A DNA stretch of 62,959 nucleotides, from contig JALBYF010000087.1 of the NCBI GenBank assembly GCA_023212725.1, forward strand, positions 1 to 62,959. Reading direction: 5' to 3'. Both the position numbers and the translations under genes were made by a program. Below the pieces are notes generated by a model. It saw only the letters and a program-made list of their open reading frames with translations. It searched no databases and was not told where the DNA came from. Positions within the stretch are counted from its first letter, which is position 1. Every line of letters begins with the position of its first letter. Source of the stretch: Tranzscheliella williamsii (taxonomy: Eukaryota; Basidiomycota; Ustilaginomycetes; Ustilaginales; Ustilaginaceae). Positions 40,801-48,195 of the stretch are shown in pieces.

Positions 40801-42086
40801 TGCCGGTCGCCCTGGAACAGCACATGTTGCTGCTGCATCATTTTGGCTACAGGGACGAGAACCGTCAGGCATTCGCCGATTATGTGCGGAACGCGCACAA
40901 TGCGGCTTGGGGCGATGCCGACTCGAAGAGGATGGTAAGGGAGGCGCTCGACGGCGCCAACTGTACCGCGACATCGGTCACCAAGCAAGCTGCCCGAGCG
41001 CACTTTGCCAAGGCAGGAGTGCTGCAAGCGGCGCTCAAGAAGCGCGCGAAAGAGCGGGCGGCGGCAGAAAAGGGCGAAGATGGAGCCAAAAAGGGCAAAG
41101 TTGACGCCAAGGAAGCGGCCTGGACGGAAGAATACCACCTGAGGGCGCTGGTGCATCAGCTGACGCGTCTGCGCAACGAGCTGGTAGGAAGAGTGAACGC
41201 GCTTCGCTTCTTCACGATGATCCGGGATTGCCAAAGGGCGCATCTGCAGGGCGTGCACGTGGAGGTGAAGTGCCCGGCCAAGGGGTGCAGGCACGAAGGG
41301 CGTGCGTTGGCGCTGGACGAGATCAGCATTAGTTCCACCTGCGGACACAGCGGCTGCAAGGACTGTTTACTGCGCGAGGCGTACATCGGCAAGTGTCCCA
41401 CAGAGGGGTGTGCGGCGCTGGCCAAGCCGACGTCCCTGGTGCATGCGGCGTCGCTCGGCGCCGAGGACGACGGCAAGGCGACGCGGTACGGGACCAAGCT
41501 GGCGCTGCTGTGTGCGTTGCTGCTGCGGCTTCCGGCGCGCGAGCGCGCGCTGGTCTTCTGCCAGTTCGAAACGCTCACCGCCACGGTTGCCGAGGCGCTG
41601 GGCGCGTACGGGATCAGCTTTGTCCAGCTCACCGGCACGGCCAAGAAGCGGTCCGACCTGCTCGAGGCGTACCAGGAGGAGTCCGGCGCGCGCGTCCTCC
41701 TGCTCAATGTCGACGACGAGTCGGCCGCCGGCTCGAACCTGACCGTGGCGAACCACGTGATCTTTGTCGGCCCGCTCCTCAAGCAGGAGCAGCAGCAATA
41801 CACCGCCACCATGACCCAGGCCATCGGCCGCTGCGTCCGCTACGGCCAGCTTAAAAAGGTCCACATCTGGCGCTTTATCTCGCTCGACACGATCGACCAG
41901 GAGCTCCTCGAGCGCCGCGAGTCCGTCCCGCTCGCCGACCCCGCCCACGTCCTCCGCCTCGACACCGACTTCCACAACACCCTCGGCGGGCCCCTCCCGC
42001 TCCAGGACCGGCCGCCGTCCGCGTCGACGTCCAGACGCGCTCGCGGCGGGTCCAGCATTCTCATCAGCAGCGATGACGACGCTTGA
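34899..42086 (+). CDS. DNMT5: DNMT5-type ATP-dependent cytosine-C5 DNA methyltransferase (MTase + RING + SNF2)
   Basis: This 2395-residue single-exon protein fuses a methyltransferase to an SNF2 helicase. The N-terminal 300 residues are disordered and start with a PIP-box match (QGRITSFF, 13-20). Methyltransferase motifs are I (VATMCSGTES, 347 on), IV (GTSCVDYS, catalytic Cys438), VI (ENV, 479-481), VIII (QRG, 519) and X (GNAMSSTVVG, Asn728). A Cys-rich zinc-binding-like segment lies at 821-848. The split SNF2 engine has Walker A GYGKT (Lys1450), Walker B DEFH (1696-1699), a RING (Cys2125-Cys2171) between the lobes, and motif VI QAIGRCVRYGQ (2307 on). Cryptococcus Dnmt5 is a maintenance CpG methyltransferase that needs ATP and is specific for hemimethylated DNA; the same role is inferred here. 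I see no chromodomain, unlike the Cryptococcus protein. The C-terminus (SILISSDDD) looks like a SUMO-interaction motif. From memory, Ustilago maydis lacks a C5 methyltransferase while other smuts have one. Confidence 0.95.
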   Translation: MSRSTPTRTRASQGRITSFFTRQQQQQPGWSSKDDAAIPTGTSLSASPAPAASSPASRLQRSSPRKQISVLIGAGNTSPPSVYSTSPSPASFGSDSESDVPRKRRRRDSPSDEEYFEPSDSDTASDIAYEATPSIASDSGEDAASHTPSTDLLETPGEIDASLGYFYGTDPFIDLTYLGKPFADTAFSCFTAVSSNGRKRQKRAGASSPSPANVQHARLFSLFERKRRAPKHDLQQLSDFFDDEDDGTYPSARKNKLTGSRNSTHTSSSSSAKGWKSAFAKQRSFKRMPFVPSPDQVARHRADAKKKSEEDQYPPIHHLSDIFMDMVDRAPAILELAKTLENRPLRVATMCSGTESPLLALELMCRAIKEKHGIRIKVEHVFSCEIEPFKQAYIERNFSPPILFRDVTELGGEKAHTAYGALVDVPGNVDLLVAGTSCVDYSHLNNNKKGLADGGESGRTFHGMLDWVRRHKPALVILENVKNAPWVGVAETIVAEAGYDVGFSNTFDTKNYYIPHTRQRGYLLACRNTRDSLPENWELITGALIRPASSPLDAFLLPTDDPRIQRVRRQFAHGEGLGRGRSTYDWSKCQSRHERARDEEELGKTRPLTAWEEGGTCKMSHDGWNEWAIRQPERVTDLLDITTLRFAAIGQDPIYKSKLWELSQNVDRNVAASRPGVAPCLTPSGIPFLTSRGGPLIGLEALSLQGLPLDELLLTRETDDQLQDLAGNAMSSTVVGACVLSALLVGMGDLRKDGQERNTKQLPSAEQQLEASSEVIDAVAENRSRIIRSELLQAQQLDLTSSVAVSMPDLLRSATASSQLCNCEGRTRLVEAQIYRCSRCDHTACESCKGRPVHQFGPDKLLRSHPDDFAPQLKAALPMRLRAGGLTRERIASMIEGLTFRDNKVAQKWCNRVAEVLKDAEFRFHTLLRQKVWQAQFTLPGARLDLILDPVEPHWRIFVEPAVDEAAGSDLRALLLQPVARMHLDPTATGLHLLDGKWELCLPSFTKATATIKSTGAKVSSWQSAMGLAGKFTDNQRFSEMHVSLPEHIQADLDVNIDGVYDLLEQCGTACGALHVRRDDLDTATKRRLFLFIDTDRFKDQEADRFVFSTDISRWPYPLERVCVAQVKAGWRPKPARPGQTEVVEQVELHISGTWRTAHDFAVRAGQDVDGEVSIPQQAPELDLRKEGCDSSLAFLACQAPVTDAGVDRIWPAAGVWGQVDLLHKTHTTFSHLAWLVERLPDVETFSQWTPAPHSGFDCATASCAQCAPLEPELQWLAVPGKPVTPIENTSQAGPYEQALKNRPPPFVVHVRLKDGTAQVLFGVNAATLMHRAVSRLPAAKHAGPVELSWRLTKLDRSLDMFSLPKYTLRSNRKDAEAPSPALFALQLRREQKRSLTWMLEQEREDVEPFFEEEISEGLLDPLGLRAEGRAVRPVTIRGGVLADAVGYGKTCISLALIASSPDRTKLPALPAGESGTYIPTKATLIIVPGHLCKQWQRELHKFCRSKLSVLVLTSKLEMNHLTIQEVLKSDIIIMSVTVYKSDAYWETLARVAASNPLPNKAGRFFNAALKKSLSALKNRVRELTSKDGDGIRELARSIKSKVDFDDSHITTHKARSRLKGQAYMDAHKGGNAMDVDSDEAQRGLSRSQMPKELQFSSGKKESDPWNLKSSAVRRDWRQMSCPPLEMFMWNRVIVDEFHYIGDAMDRTLAGVTSLQARSKWILSGTPPTADFADVKSIAVFLNIHLGVDDDADTTKDSVRKARERTRTAAERFNNFREMHSPAWHHRRQEVAQRFLDRFVRSNEPEIGELPSQQLIKPIRLPAAESALYLELAHAIENLDLRHQRKVFKARPKIKPVVSRKTDAFLDDDDSDFAGSRKKKAASAVAKKTLGDPNLAMSHRDQRLIDTLGNSSSPEEALLKRASVYDDFAGVDLDAMQGVSNAIKACEYIVRERTKQLVDCREQLERELPVALEQHMLLLHHFGYRDENRQAFADYVRNAHNAAWGDADSKRMVREALDGANCTATSVTKQAARAHFAKAGVLQAALKKRAKERAAAEKGEDGAKKGKVDAKEAAWTEEYHLRALVHQLTRLRNELVGRVNALRFFTMIRDCQRAHLQGVHVEVKCPAKGCRHEGRALALDEISISSTCGHSGCKDCLLREAYIGKCPTEGCAALAKPTSLVHAASLGAEDDGKATRYGTKLALLCALLLRLPARERALVFCQFETLTATVAEALGAYGISFVQLTGTAKKRSDLLEAYQEESGARVLLLNVDDESAAGSNLTVANHVIFVGPLLKQEQQQYTATMTQAIGRCVRYGQLKKVHIWRFISLDTIDQELLERRESVPLADPAHVLRLDTDFHNTLGGPLPLQDRPPSASTSRRARGGSSILISSDDDA

Positions 42087-42401
42087 CGACCAAGGCGACC
42101 TGCCGCCAAAGAGCATTCCACAAACGTGCTCTGGTGGCTACACAGCCTCTCCTAGTTTCCCTTGCTGCTATCCATTCCCACGTGGACGATACAAGACCAC
42201 GTCGCGGGCTGTGCCGCCGCATTGGGCAAGAATTCGGCCGCGGCAGAGATGTCTTTACGTGCGCATCGCTCGGCTCATCGACAACAACATGGACTACCCG
42301 TGTTAGATGGATGTGTATGGCGCCAGAAGCTGACAGGCTAGCAGTGAACAGGAGTGTGCGCGATGCGGTAGGTGCCACGGCTGCGCGCTGTGGTGGAGAG
42401 C
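42087..42401. other. Convergent gap DNMT5 / orphan membrane protein
   Basis: This is a short spacer between two converging genes. It should hold both transcript ends. I see no coding potential or strong hairpin. Confidence 0.5.
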
Positions 42402-43955
42402 TCAGCGAGAGCTGGAGAGGGAGACGGTGTCGGCCTTGTGAGCGGGGACCAGGAGGCCGTGTTCTGTGTGTTCGACGGCGACGATGCATTCTTGGACGAC
42501 GGTGATGTTGGCGGCAGGCGGGGGTGCGCTGGCGGGGGCGTGGGCGGGGGGGACGCGGAATGACTTGGTGCCATGCTCGAGGTCGTAGGAGGCAGGCAGG
42601 GAGGCTGACTGAGTCGGGGAGGGGGCGGCGGGGCTGGGGCGGTGGGTGCGTGCGAGGTTGAGGCCAATGACGGCGCGGAAGAGCGGGTCGAAAGTGGAGA
42701 TGGTGCAGAAGAGCGCGACGTAGGTGCACGAGACCAGCGTGACGCACGAGACCAGGATGAGCGCCAAGCTTACGACGCGCCCCAGCGTGCCTGCCTCGAC
42801 GGCGTGCGGAAAGGACAGCGCCACCAGCAGAATCGGCAGCGCAGCATACATGGGGATCGCCACCACCAGCAGCAGCGCATGCCCGTAGCACAGCACCAGC
42901 ATCTTCCACGTCGTCCGGTACGTTCCGCCCCCACCCTCCATCGGCTTGCCGTCCGTCAGCAGGAAGACCACCCTGCGCACAAGCCCGTCGCAACCCGCTG
43001 GCAGCCCGCCAGGATACATGTCGCAGGTATGGTGGAGCATGCTGACCAGATTCGGAAGGCCGTGCGTCAGCATCGGTATCCACATCAGGACCGCAGCAAC
43101 GGCAAACACCAGCAGATTCAGACAGGTGTGCCTCCACGATTCGGCATGGGCTGCCCACACCAATCGTGCAGCCCACAGATGCTGATCCGTCGCCAGAGCA
43201 TCGGCATGTTCCACCCGCAGCGCGCTGAGCAGAGAGTCGGGAAGCAGGGCATGCCGCATCGCTTTGGCGCGGTAGTAGTACTGGCCAGCTCTGACAGCGA
43301 ACCAAAAGCACGAGGCGCTCAGAGCCATAGGACAGAGAATGATGATCGAGTTCATGACCAGCGGGCTGCGAGCGACGGGCAAGTAGATCCATTTTGCATG
43401 CGAACGTTGGGAGACGCGGATGTTGGACAGCGGCGAGCGAGGGCTGCAGGAGAGGACAAAGCCATAGACGCTGTAGAAGCCGCCGAGAGCGAGGGGCAGC
43501 CAAGGTACAGGGACAATCCAGGCCCACTGAAACATGCTTATATGCGAAGAGGAAAAGACGACAGCGATCGGGGCAACGATGACCCAGGCGAGCAGGTAGA
43601 GACTGACACTGGCAACGAGGATGAGAACCGAGTTAGGTACGAGAAAGCGACCGTAGGCGGAGGAGCGCCAAGAAAAGAGCCATAGCTTGCCCATCTGCTT
43701 CTTCTTTACGAGAAGGTAGGCACAAAGCAGCATAGTGAGAAGACATTCGACCTCGCTGGCGATCAGGAAAGCCCTCAGAGCACCCGATACAGGTGCCTCG
43801 AACGCCGTTTGGGCGGTTTGGGACAACTGGTAGTTGGTCATGCCCCGATAGAAGAGAGTAAGGCTGGATGGCTGTACCGCCCGGAACAGCGATACATGGG
43901 CCCCCTGCTGATCCAGGTCGGGCGCCAACATCCCATCTTCCCTGCTGAGTGGCAT
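42402..43955 (-). CDS. Orphan membrane protein with seven predicted membrane segments
   Basis: The protein has 517 residues from the ATG complementary to 43953-43955 (MPLSREDGML); the frame is open upstream but without an ATG. I count seven hydrophobic stretches, centred near residues 75, 115, 150, 200, 290, 365 and 400 (for example LILVASVSLYLLAWVIV and VVSLALILVSCVTLVSC). A short extracellular-type N-terminus precedes them, and a Pro/Ala/Ser-rich cytosolic-type tail of about 90 residues follows. Cysteines cluster in the loop between segments 5 and 6 (HTCDMYPGGLPAGCDG), which suggests a disulfide-bonded outer loop. I do not recognise the family. The seven-segment layout resembles receptors, but no known receptor motif is visible. 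The gene sits between DNMT5 and the LSH-type remodeller, on the opposite strand to both. A TATA-like TAGTATATAG lies about 100 bases upstream of the ATG. Confidence 0.78.
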   Translation of the reverse strand: MPLSREDGMLAPDLDQQGAHVSLFRAVQPSSLTLFYRGMTNYQLSQTAQTAFEAPVSGALRAFLIASEVECLLTMLLCAYLLVKKKQMGKLWLFSWRSSAYGRFLVPNSVLILVASVSLYLLAWVIVAPIAVVFSSSHISMFQWAWIVPVPWLPLALGGFYSVYGFVLSCSPRSPLSNIRVSQRSHAKWIYLPVARSPLVMNSIIILCPMALSASCFWFAVRAGQYYYRAKAMRHALLPDSLLSALRVEHADALATDQHLWAARLVWAAHAESWRHTCLNLLVFAVAAVLMWIPMLTHGLPNLVSMLHHTCDMYPGGLPAGCDGLVRRVVFLLTDGKPMEGGGGTYRTTWKMLVLCYGHALLLVVAIPMYAALPILLVALSFPHAVEAGTLGRVVSLALILVSCVTLVSCTYVALFCTISTFDPLFRAVIGLNLARTHRPSPAAPSPTQSASLPASYDLEHGTKSFRVPPAHAPASAPPPAANITVVQECIVAVEHTEHGLLVPAHKADTVSLSSSR

Positions 43956-45101
43956 TTTGATCCGTGTTCGAGCAAGAGAGGTGGAAGGGATATAGAACTT
44001 GAGGAAGCGGAGAGGACGACGTGTGTCAAGCAGGCCGTGCAACGGAAGGCATCCTCTATATACTATTCCCTGGAGCCAGCTGTACACGCATGGCTAGGGG
44101 CAGCAGACGGCCGTGAAGCCGAGGAAAGGAGAAGCGAGACGACCTGAAAGAAGAAGCGAGACGACCTGACGCTCGACAACGTTGCACGGACTAGCGGCTA
44201 CGCGAAGGGCTCGAGCGCATGCCGGCGAAGAGTCGAAGATGCAAGCGGGAGGTGCAAGCGTAGCTCAGGCGAAGATATGGGCGCGAAGAGGGTGCCAGCA
44301 TGCCTCGTCGTAGCTAGTAAGTTGCCCGGTCGCGCTGGGCGACGCACGGCTAGGCACATACAAAGAGCATGTGATGTGGGAGTCCCTCAGCAGAGGATCC
44401 TAGTCTATGTAGATGCTGTGGTGCTGTATGTAGAAAGCTGGACGAGATGCCGAAACGCTCATCAAGCGTCGTCAGTAGCGGAGAGCGGGAGCAGCGGCAG
44501 GCAATGCTGAGTCTTGCTGCATTGTGTTGAATCCGCCATGCAGGCTGGCATGCATTCTCAGCCACCGCCAAGTCAAGGGTTTGATTGTGCCACTCACAAT
44601 AGATTCATGATTCGATGGCGGTGCCATCAACCGCAGGTTGTGAGTCAATCGTCTAATCAACAGCGTAAGCAAGCGCGCACAGCTAGATTTCCGTGGCAGC
44701 TGTCAGATTGCGGATTGTTAACACACCTCTTTCCATCCCATAAACGCGTAACACGCACAAATATGAATTGTGGGCAAGACGTGACGCGTAGATTGGAGGA
44801 GCATTCACATTTACCATCATGATTATTCCGTTGTTAGGTACGACTCACTAGCTAGTTCATGACGGTTGTGTGAAGTAGAGATTCGACTTGATAGCCAGCT
44901 AAGTCACAGCTAGCCAGCTTAAGTACACACGTACGACCGTTTTCTTCCGCAACATCAGCAGACCTCTTCCATAATCCTTCTTTTTGTTCCGCACATCGTG
45001 TTTTAGCTGGCTGGACGTGACAGTATCTGACGCCTTTCTACGTCTCGTCGGTGCTGCGACCCGTGACACTCCGGTCTCTCTCCCACGGCCAGCTTCTCCC
45101 G
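43956..45101. promoter_or_regulatory. Divergent promoter region membrane protein / LSH-type remodeller
   Basis: This 1.15-kb region contains a TATA-like CTATATACTA at 44055-44064, which serves the leftward gene. It also contains a 22-base tandem duplication around GAAGCGAGACGACCTGA (44131-44170). The right part (about 44570-44990) is AT-richer, with short GATTGTG/CACAAT elements. I see no gene. Confidence 0.5.
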
Positions 45102-48011
45102 ATGGCGAACCCGGATCCACAACTGCATGGCAATGGTGCTCAGCACAGTCAAGACGACGATGATTCCCACGATGAAGAGCTCTTGCGCGCGGCCGCCCAG
45201 GTCGACCACCAGGACGATGACTCCTCATCTACCGCCTCCCTCAAACCCGCTTCTTCGGACATGAAGCAAACGCCCAGTCAACGTGGTCGTACCAAACAGC
45301 CAGAGCCCGAGGTCGACCCCGCCGTTCATGACCAACGATTCAACAAGCTGAAATTCCTTCTCCAGCGCTCGGGTGTATACTCGAGAATTATGGGCGAGAA
45401 GATGGAAAAAGAGCGCAAGGCCAGAGCCGATGCCGCCGCCAAGCTCGAGCAACAGTCCTCCGCAGCCCAGCCGTCTTCCGACGCACTTGCCTCCGCCGCT
45501 CGTTCCTCACCCCGCAAGACCCGCTCAGCCGCTCCTCCCGACGATAAATCCTCCACCGCTGCCAGCGCTGCGCCCAACCCGAAGCGCAAAGACAACACCG
45601 CTGTCCCAAGGAAGCGCAAAGCCGACACCAATTACAGCGTCACCAGCTACCTCGACGAAAATGACCTCGAAGCCGCACAGCAGCAAGCACAGCAACAAGC
45701 CTCTAAGAAGTCCAAATCCGATGACCAGGGCAATCTTCCCAATCAGGGTCGTAGAAACCAGCCCAAGCTCGTCACTGGTGCACGAATGCGCGAGTACCAG
45801 CTTGATGGGCTCGAATGGCTCATTAGTCTATACGAAAACGGTCTCAATGGCATCCTCGCAGACGAGATGGGTCTCGGCAAGACCCTTCAAACCATATCCT
45901 TCCTTGCTCATCTGCGCGAAAAGGGAGTCTGGGGCCCCTTCCTCGTCGTCGCTCCGCTCTCCACCATCAACAACTGGGTTCTTGAGTTCGAACGCTTCAC
46001 CCCCGACATCCCCGCCATAATGTATCATGGAGACCCTGAACAGCGCAAACAGTTGAGAGCCAGGCGACTTCAGCATCCCTCAACCAAAACGGCGCAGGAA
46101 CGTTTCCCCATCGTCGTCACCAGCTACGAGCTCATCATCCGCGATCGCAAATATCTCTCCCATCACCCCTGGAAGTTTATCGTCGTAGACGAAGGCCACA
46201 GGCTCAAAAACCTCAACTGTCGCCTCATTCGCGAACTCAAGACGTACAAAAGTGCCAATAGGCTCATTCTGTCCGGTACGCCTCTACATAACAACCTGGC
46301 AGAGCTTTGGTCCCTTCTCAACTTCATCCTCCCCGACATCTTTGACGATCTCGCCACCTTTGAGGCTTGGTTCGATTTCTCTGACATCCATGACGACCAA
46401 GGCTCCGCCCGTATCCTTTCAAAGGAGAACTCCACCTCGGTCATTACACAACTCCACGACATTCTCAAACCCTTCCTCCTGCGCAGGTTGAAAAACGACG
46501 TCGAGACGGATCTCCCTCCAAAGAAGGAATATCTGCTATATGCACCGCTCACAGAGCTGCAAAAGGAACTGTACAATTCGATAGTCAATGGCGAGATCCG
46601 CCAGTGGCTGCTCCAGCGCAAAAGTGGCCTTTCATGGGATGTCATACAAGACATTTTAAATGATCCTGAGGGCGTCAATGACTCGGCCAATACTTCCGTG
46701 ACTCAAAGCCGCACCAACTCCCCACACCCGTCGAGCAAAGCTGCCAAACCGCTTGCTATTTCTGCTCCTTCTGACAGAAAAACACGGATCGTTGGGCGAC
46801 CTCCAAAATCATCCCGTTCATCCTCTACTGACTACACCGACGACTATGACAATCTTTCTGCATCAGGAGCCTCTACACCCCGGAAGCAAAGCACCAGAAG
46901 AGCGAAGCGTGACGTCGACTACGGCATCGATGAGATGGGAGACTATACCTATTTCGACAAGCTCGAACGCGAGCAGGACAGAGAGCCCACTCCGCTTACG
47001 CTCCAGCAAGCTGACCGTCAGGGCAAACTCTACTCGATTCGTGAGGCGCAGAAGCACATCTACAATATGCATCTAGAAAACGTCGTCATGCAGGCTCGTA
47101 AGGTCTGCAACCATCCTTTCCTCTTTGATTGGCCAGTCGACCCGGAGTCCGGAACCTTTGTCGTCAATAAAGACCTCATCAATGCCTCGGGTAAGATGCT
47201 CATGCTGAACCGGCTTCTCGACGCGCTCTTTGAGCGGGGCCACAAGGTCCTCATCTTCAGCCAGTTCACCACGATGCTAGACATCATCGAGGAGTGGGCG
47301 CACGAGTATAAGTCGCTTCGAACGTGCCGAATCGACGGGAATACTTCGCAAGAGGATCGACGCACCCAAATGAAATCCTTCAACGAAGACAAGGGTGCGG
47401 ACGCATGTAATCTCTTTTTGCTTAGCACACGCGCTGGAGGTCTGGGCATCAATCTGATCGCCGCAGATACAGTCATCTTTTACGACTCGGATTGGAATCC
47501 GCAGATGGACTTGCAAGCGCAGGATCGGGTGCATCGCATCGGTCAGACCCGACCTGTCCTCATCTTTAGGCTGGTCTCGGCGAATACGGTGGAACAAAAG
47601 ATCCTCAAGCGCGCTGGCAACAAGCGCAAGCTCGAAGCGCTTGTTATCCAGCAGGGCAAGTTCCGTTTGCCGGCCGGCCACCAGTCTACGCTTTCCACCG
47701 GCACGGTCAAGAAGAAGAGGGAAGACGACTTGAAGGAGATTGCCACGCAACTGCTCGCGCTCGAGTCGGAGCAAGTGTTTCTCGTAAAGGATGAGAACGA
47801 TCAGATCATCTCGGACGAGAACCTGGAGAAGCTCCTTGACCGGTCAGCCGCAGCTTATCAGAGAACCACAGGGTGGATCTCCAGCGCCGACAGCAGTGAC
47901 GACAAGGGCGACAAGCAGGGCTCCAAGACTGGTCGGACTGCATTCGAGGTCACAGAGACCAAGAATGACCAGGCGAACGAGGAGATCGCCAAATTGCTGG
48001 CCGGTAATTGA
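45102..48011 (+). CDS. IRC5: SNF2 chromatin remodeller of the LSH/HELLS-DDM1-Irc5 group
   Basis: The protein has 969 residues from the ATG at 45102 (CCCGATGGCG). A charged N-terminus carries the group's typical KLKFLLQRSGVYSRIMGEKM helix (about residues 83-105). The ATPase lobe 1 begins ARMREYQLDGLEWLISLYENG, with Walker A DEMGLGKT (Lys260) and the DEGH box (363-366) characteristic of LSH/DDM1/Irc5 rather than the usual DEAH. A Ser-rich insert between the lobes includes an AT-hook-like GRPPK (565-569). Lobe 2 has KVLIFSQFTTMLDIIEEWAHEY, STRAGGLGINL and QAQDRVHRIGQT. In plants and animals this group lets maintenance methyltransferases reach nucleosomal DNA; yeast Irc5 acts in genome stability. 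Its proximity to DNMT5 suggests the methylation role, which is inference. Confidence 0.93.
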   Translation: MANPDPQLHGNGAQHSQDDDDSHDEELLRAAAQVDHQDDDSSSTASLKPASSDMKQTPSQRGRTKQPEPEVDPAVHDQRFNKLKFLLQRSGVYSRIMGEKMEKERKARADAAAKLEQQSSAAQPSSDALASAARSSPRKTRSAAPPDDKSSTAASAAPNPKRKDNTAVPRKRKADTNYSVTSYLDENDLEAAQQQAQQQASKKSKSDDQGNLPNQGRRNQPKLVTGARMREYQLDGLEWLISLYENGLNGILADEMGLGKTLQTISFLAHLREKGVWGPFLVVAPLSTINNWVLEFERFTPDIPAIMYHGDPEQRKQLRARRLQHPSTKTAQERFPIVVTSYELIIRDRKYLSHHPWKFIVVDEGHRLKNLNCRLIRELKTYKSANRLILSGTPLHNNLAELWSLLNFILPDIFDDLATFEAWFDFSDIHDDQGSARILSKENSTSVITQLHDILKPFLLRRLKNDVETDLPPKKEYLLYAPLTELQKELYNSIVNGEIRQWLLQRKSGLSWDVIQDILNDPEGVNDSANTSVTQSRTNSPHPSSKAAKPLAISAPSDRKTRIVGRPPKSSRSSSTDYTDDYDNLSASGASTPRKQSTRRAKRDVDYGIDEMGDYTYFDKLEREQDREPTPLTLQQADRQGKLYSIREAQKHIYNMHLENVVMQARKVCNHPFLFDWPVDPESGTFVVNKDLINASGKMLMLNRLLDALFERGHKVLIFSQFTTMLDIIEEWAHEYKSLRTCRIDGNTSQEDRRTQMKSFNEDKGADACNLFLLSTRAGGLGINLIAADTVIFYDSDWNPQMDLQAQDRVHRIGQTRPVLIFRLVSANTVEQKILKRAGNKRKLEALVIQQGKFRLPAGHQSTLSTGTVKKKREDDLKEIATQLLALESEQVFLVKDENDQIISDENLEKLLDRSAAAYQRTTGWISSADSSDDKGDKQGSKTGRTAFEVTETKNDQANEEIAKLLAGN

Positions 48012-48195
48012 AAGAGACACTTTGAACACCGCCGTTGACATAGCTACTTCCTGCCACATCTGCATCCATTACATGATCGAATAAAGCTTCTCTTTGCTTT
48101 CCCCATCATCCATAGGCATCAGTAAATTCTTCAATTGATGGTTTCTAGTATCCAAGTTCAATGAGTGTTCGGTGTCTTATGCTGTGATGGGGACC

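Noticed and set aside
42064..43527. A 487-codon minus-strand frame overlapping the orphan membrane protein
   Set aside because: It is a shifted shadow of the same strand. The membrane-protein frame has regular hydrophobic segments and a proper ATG; this one is rich in Pro/Arg/His and crosses the intergenic gap.
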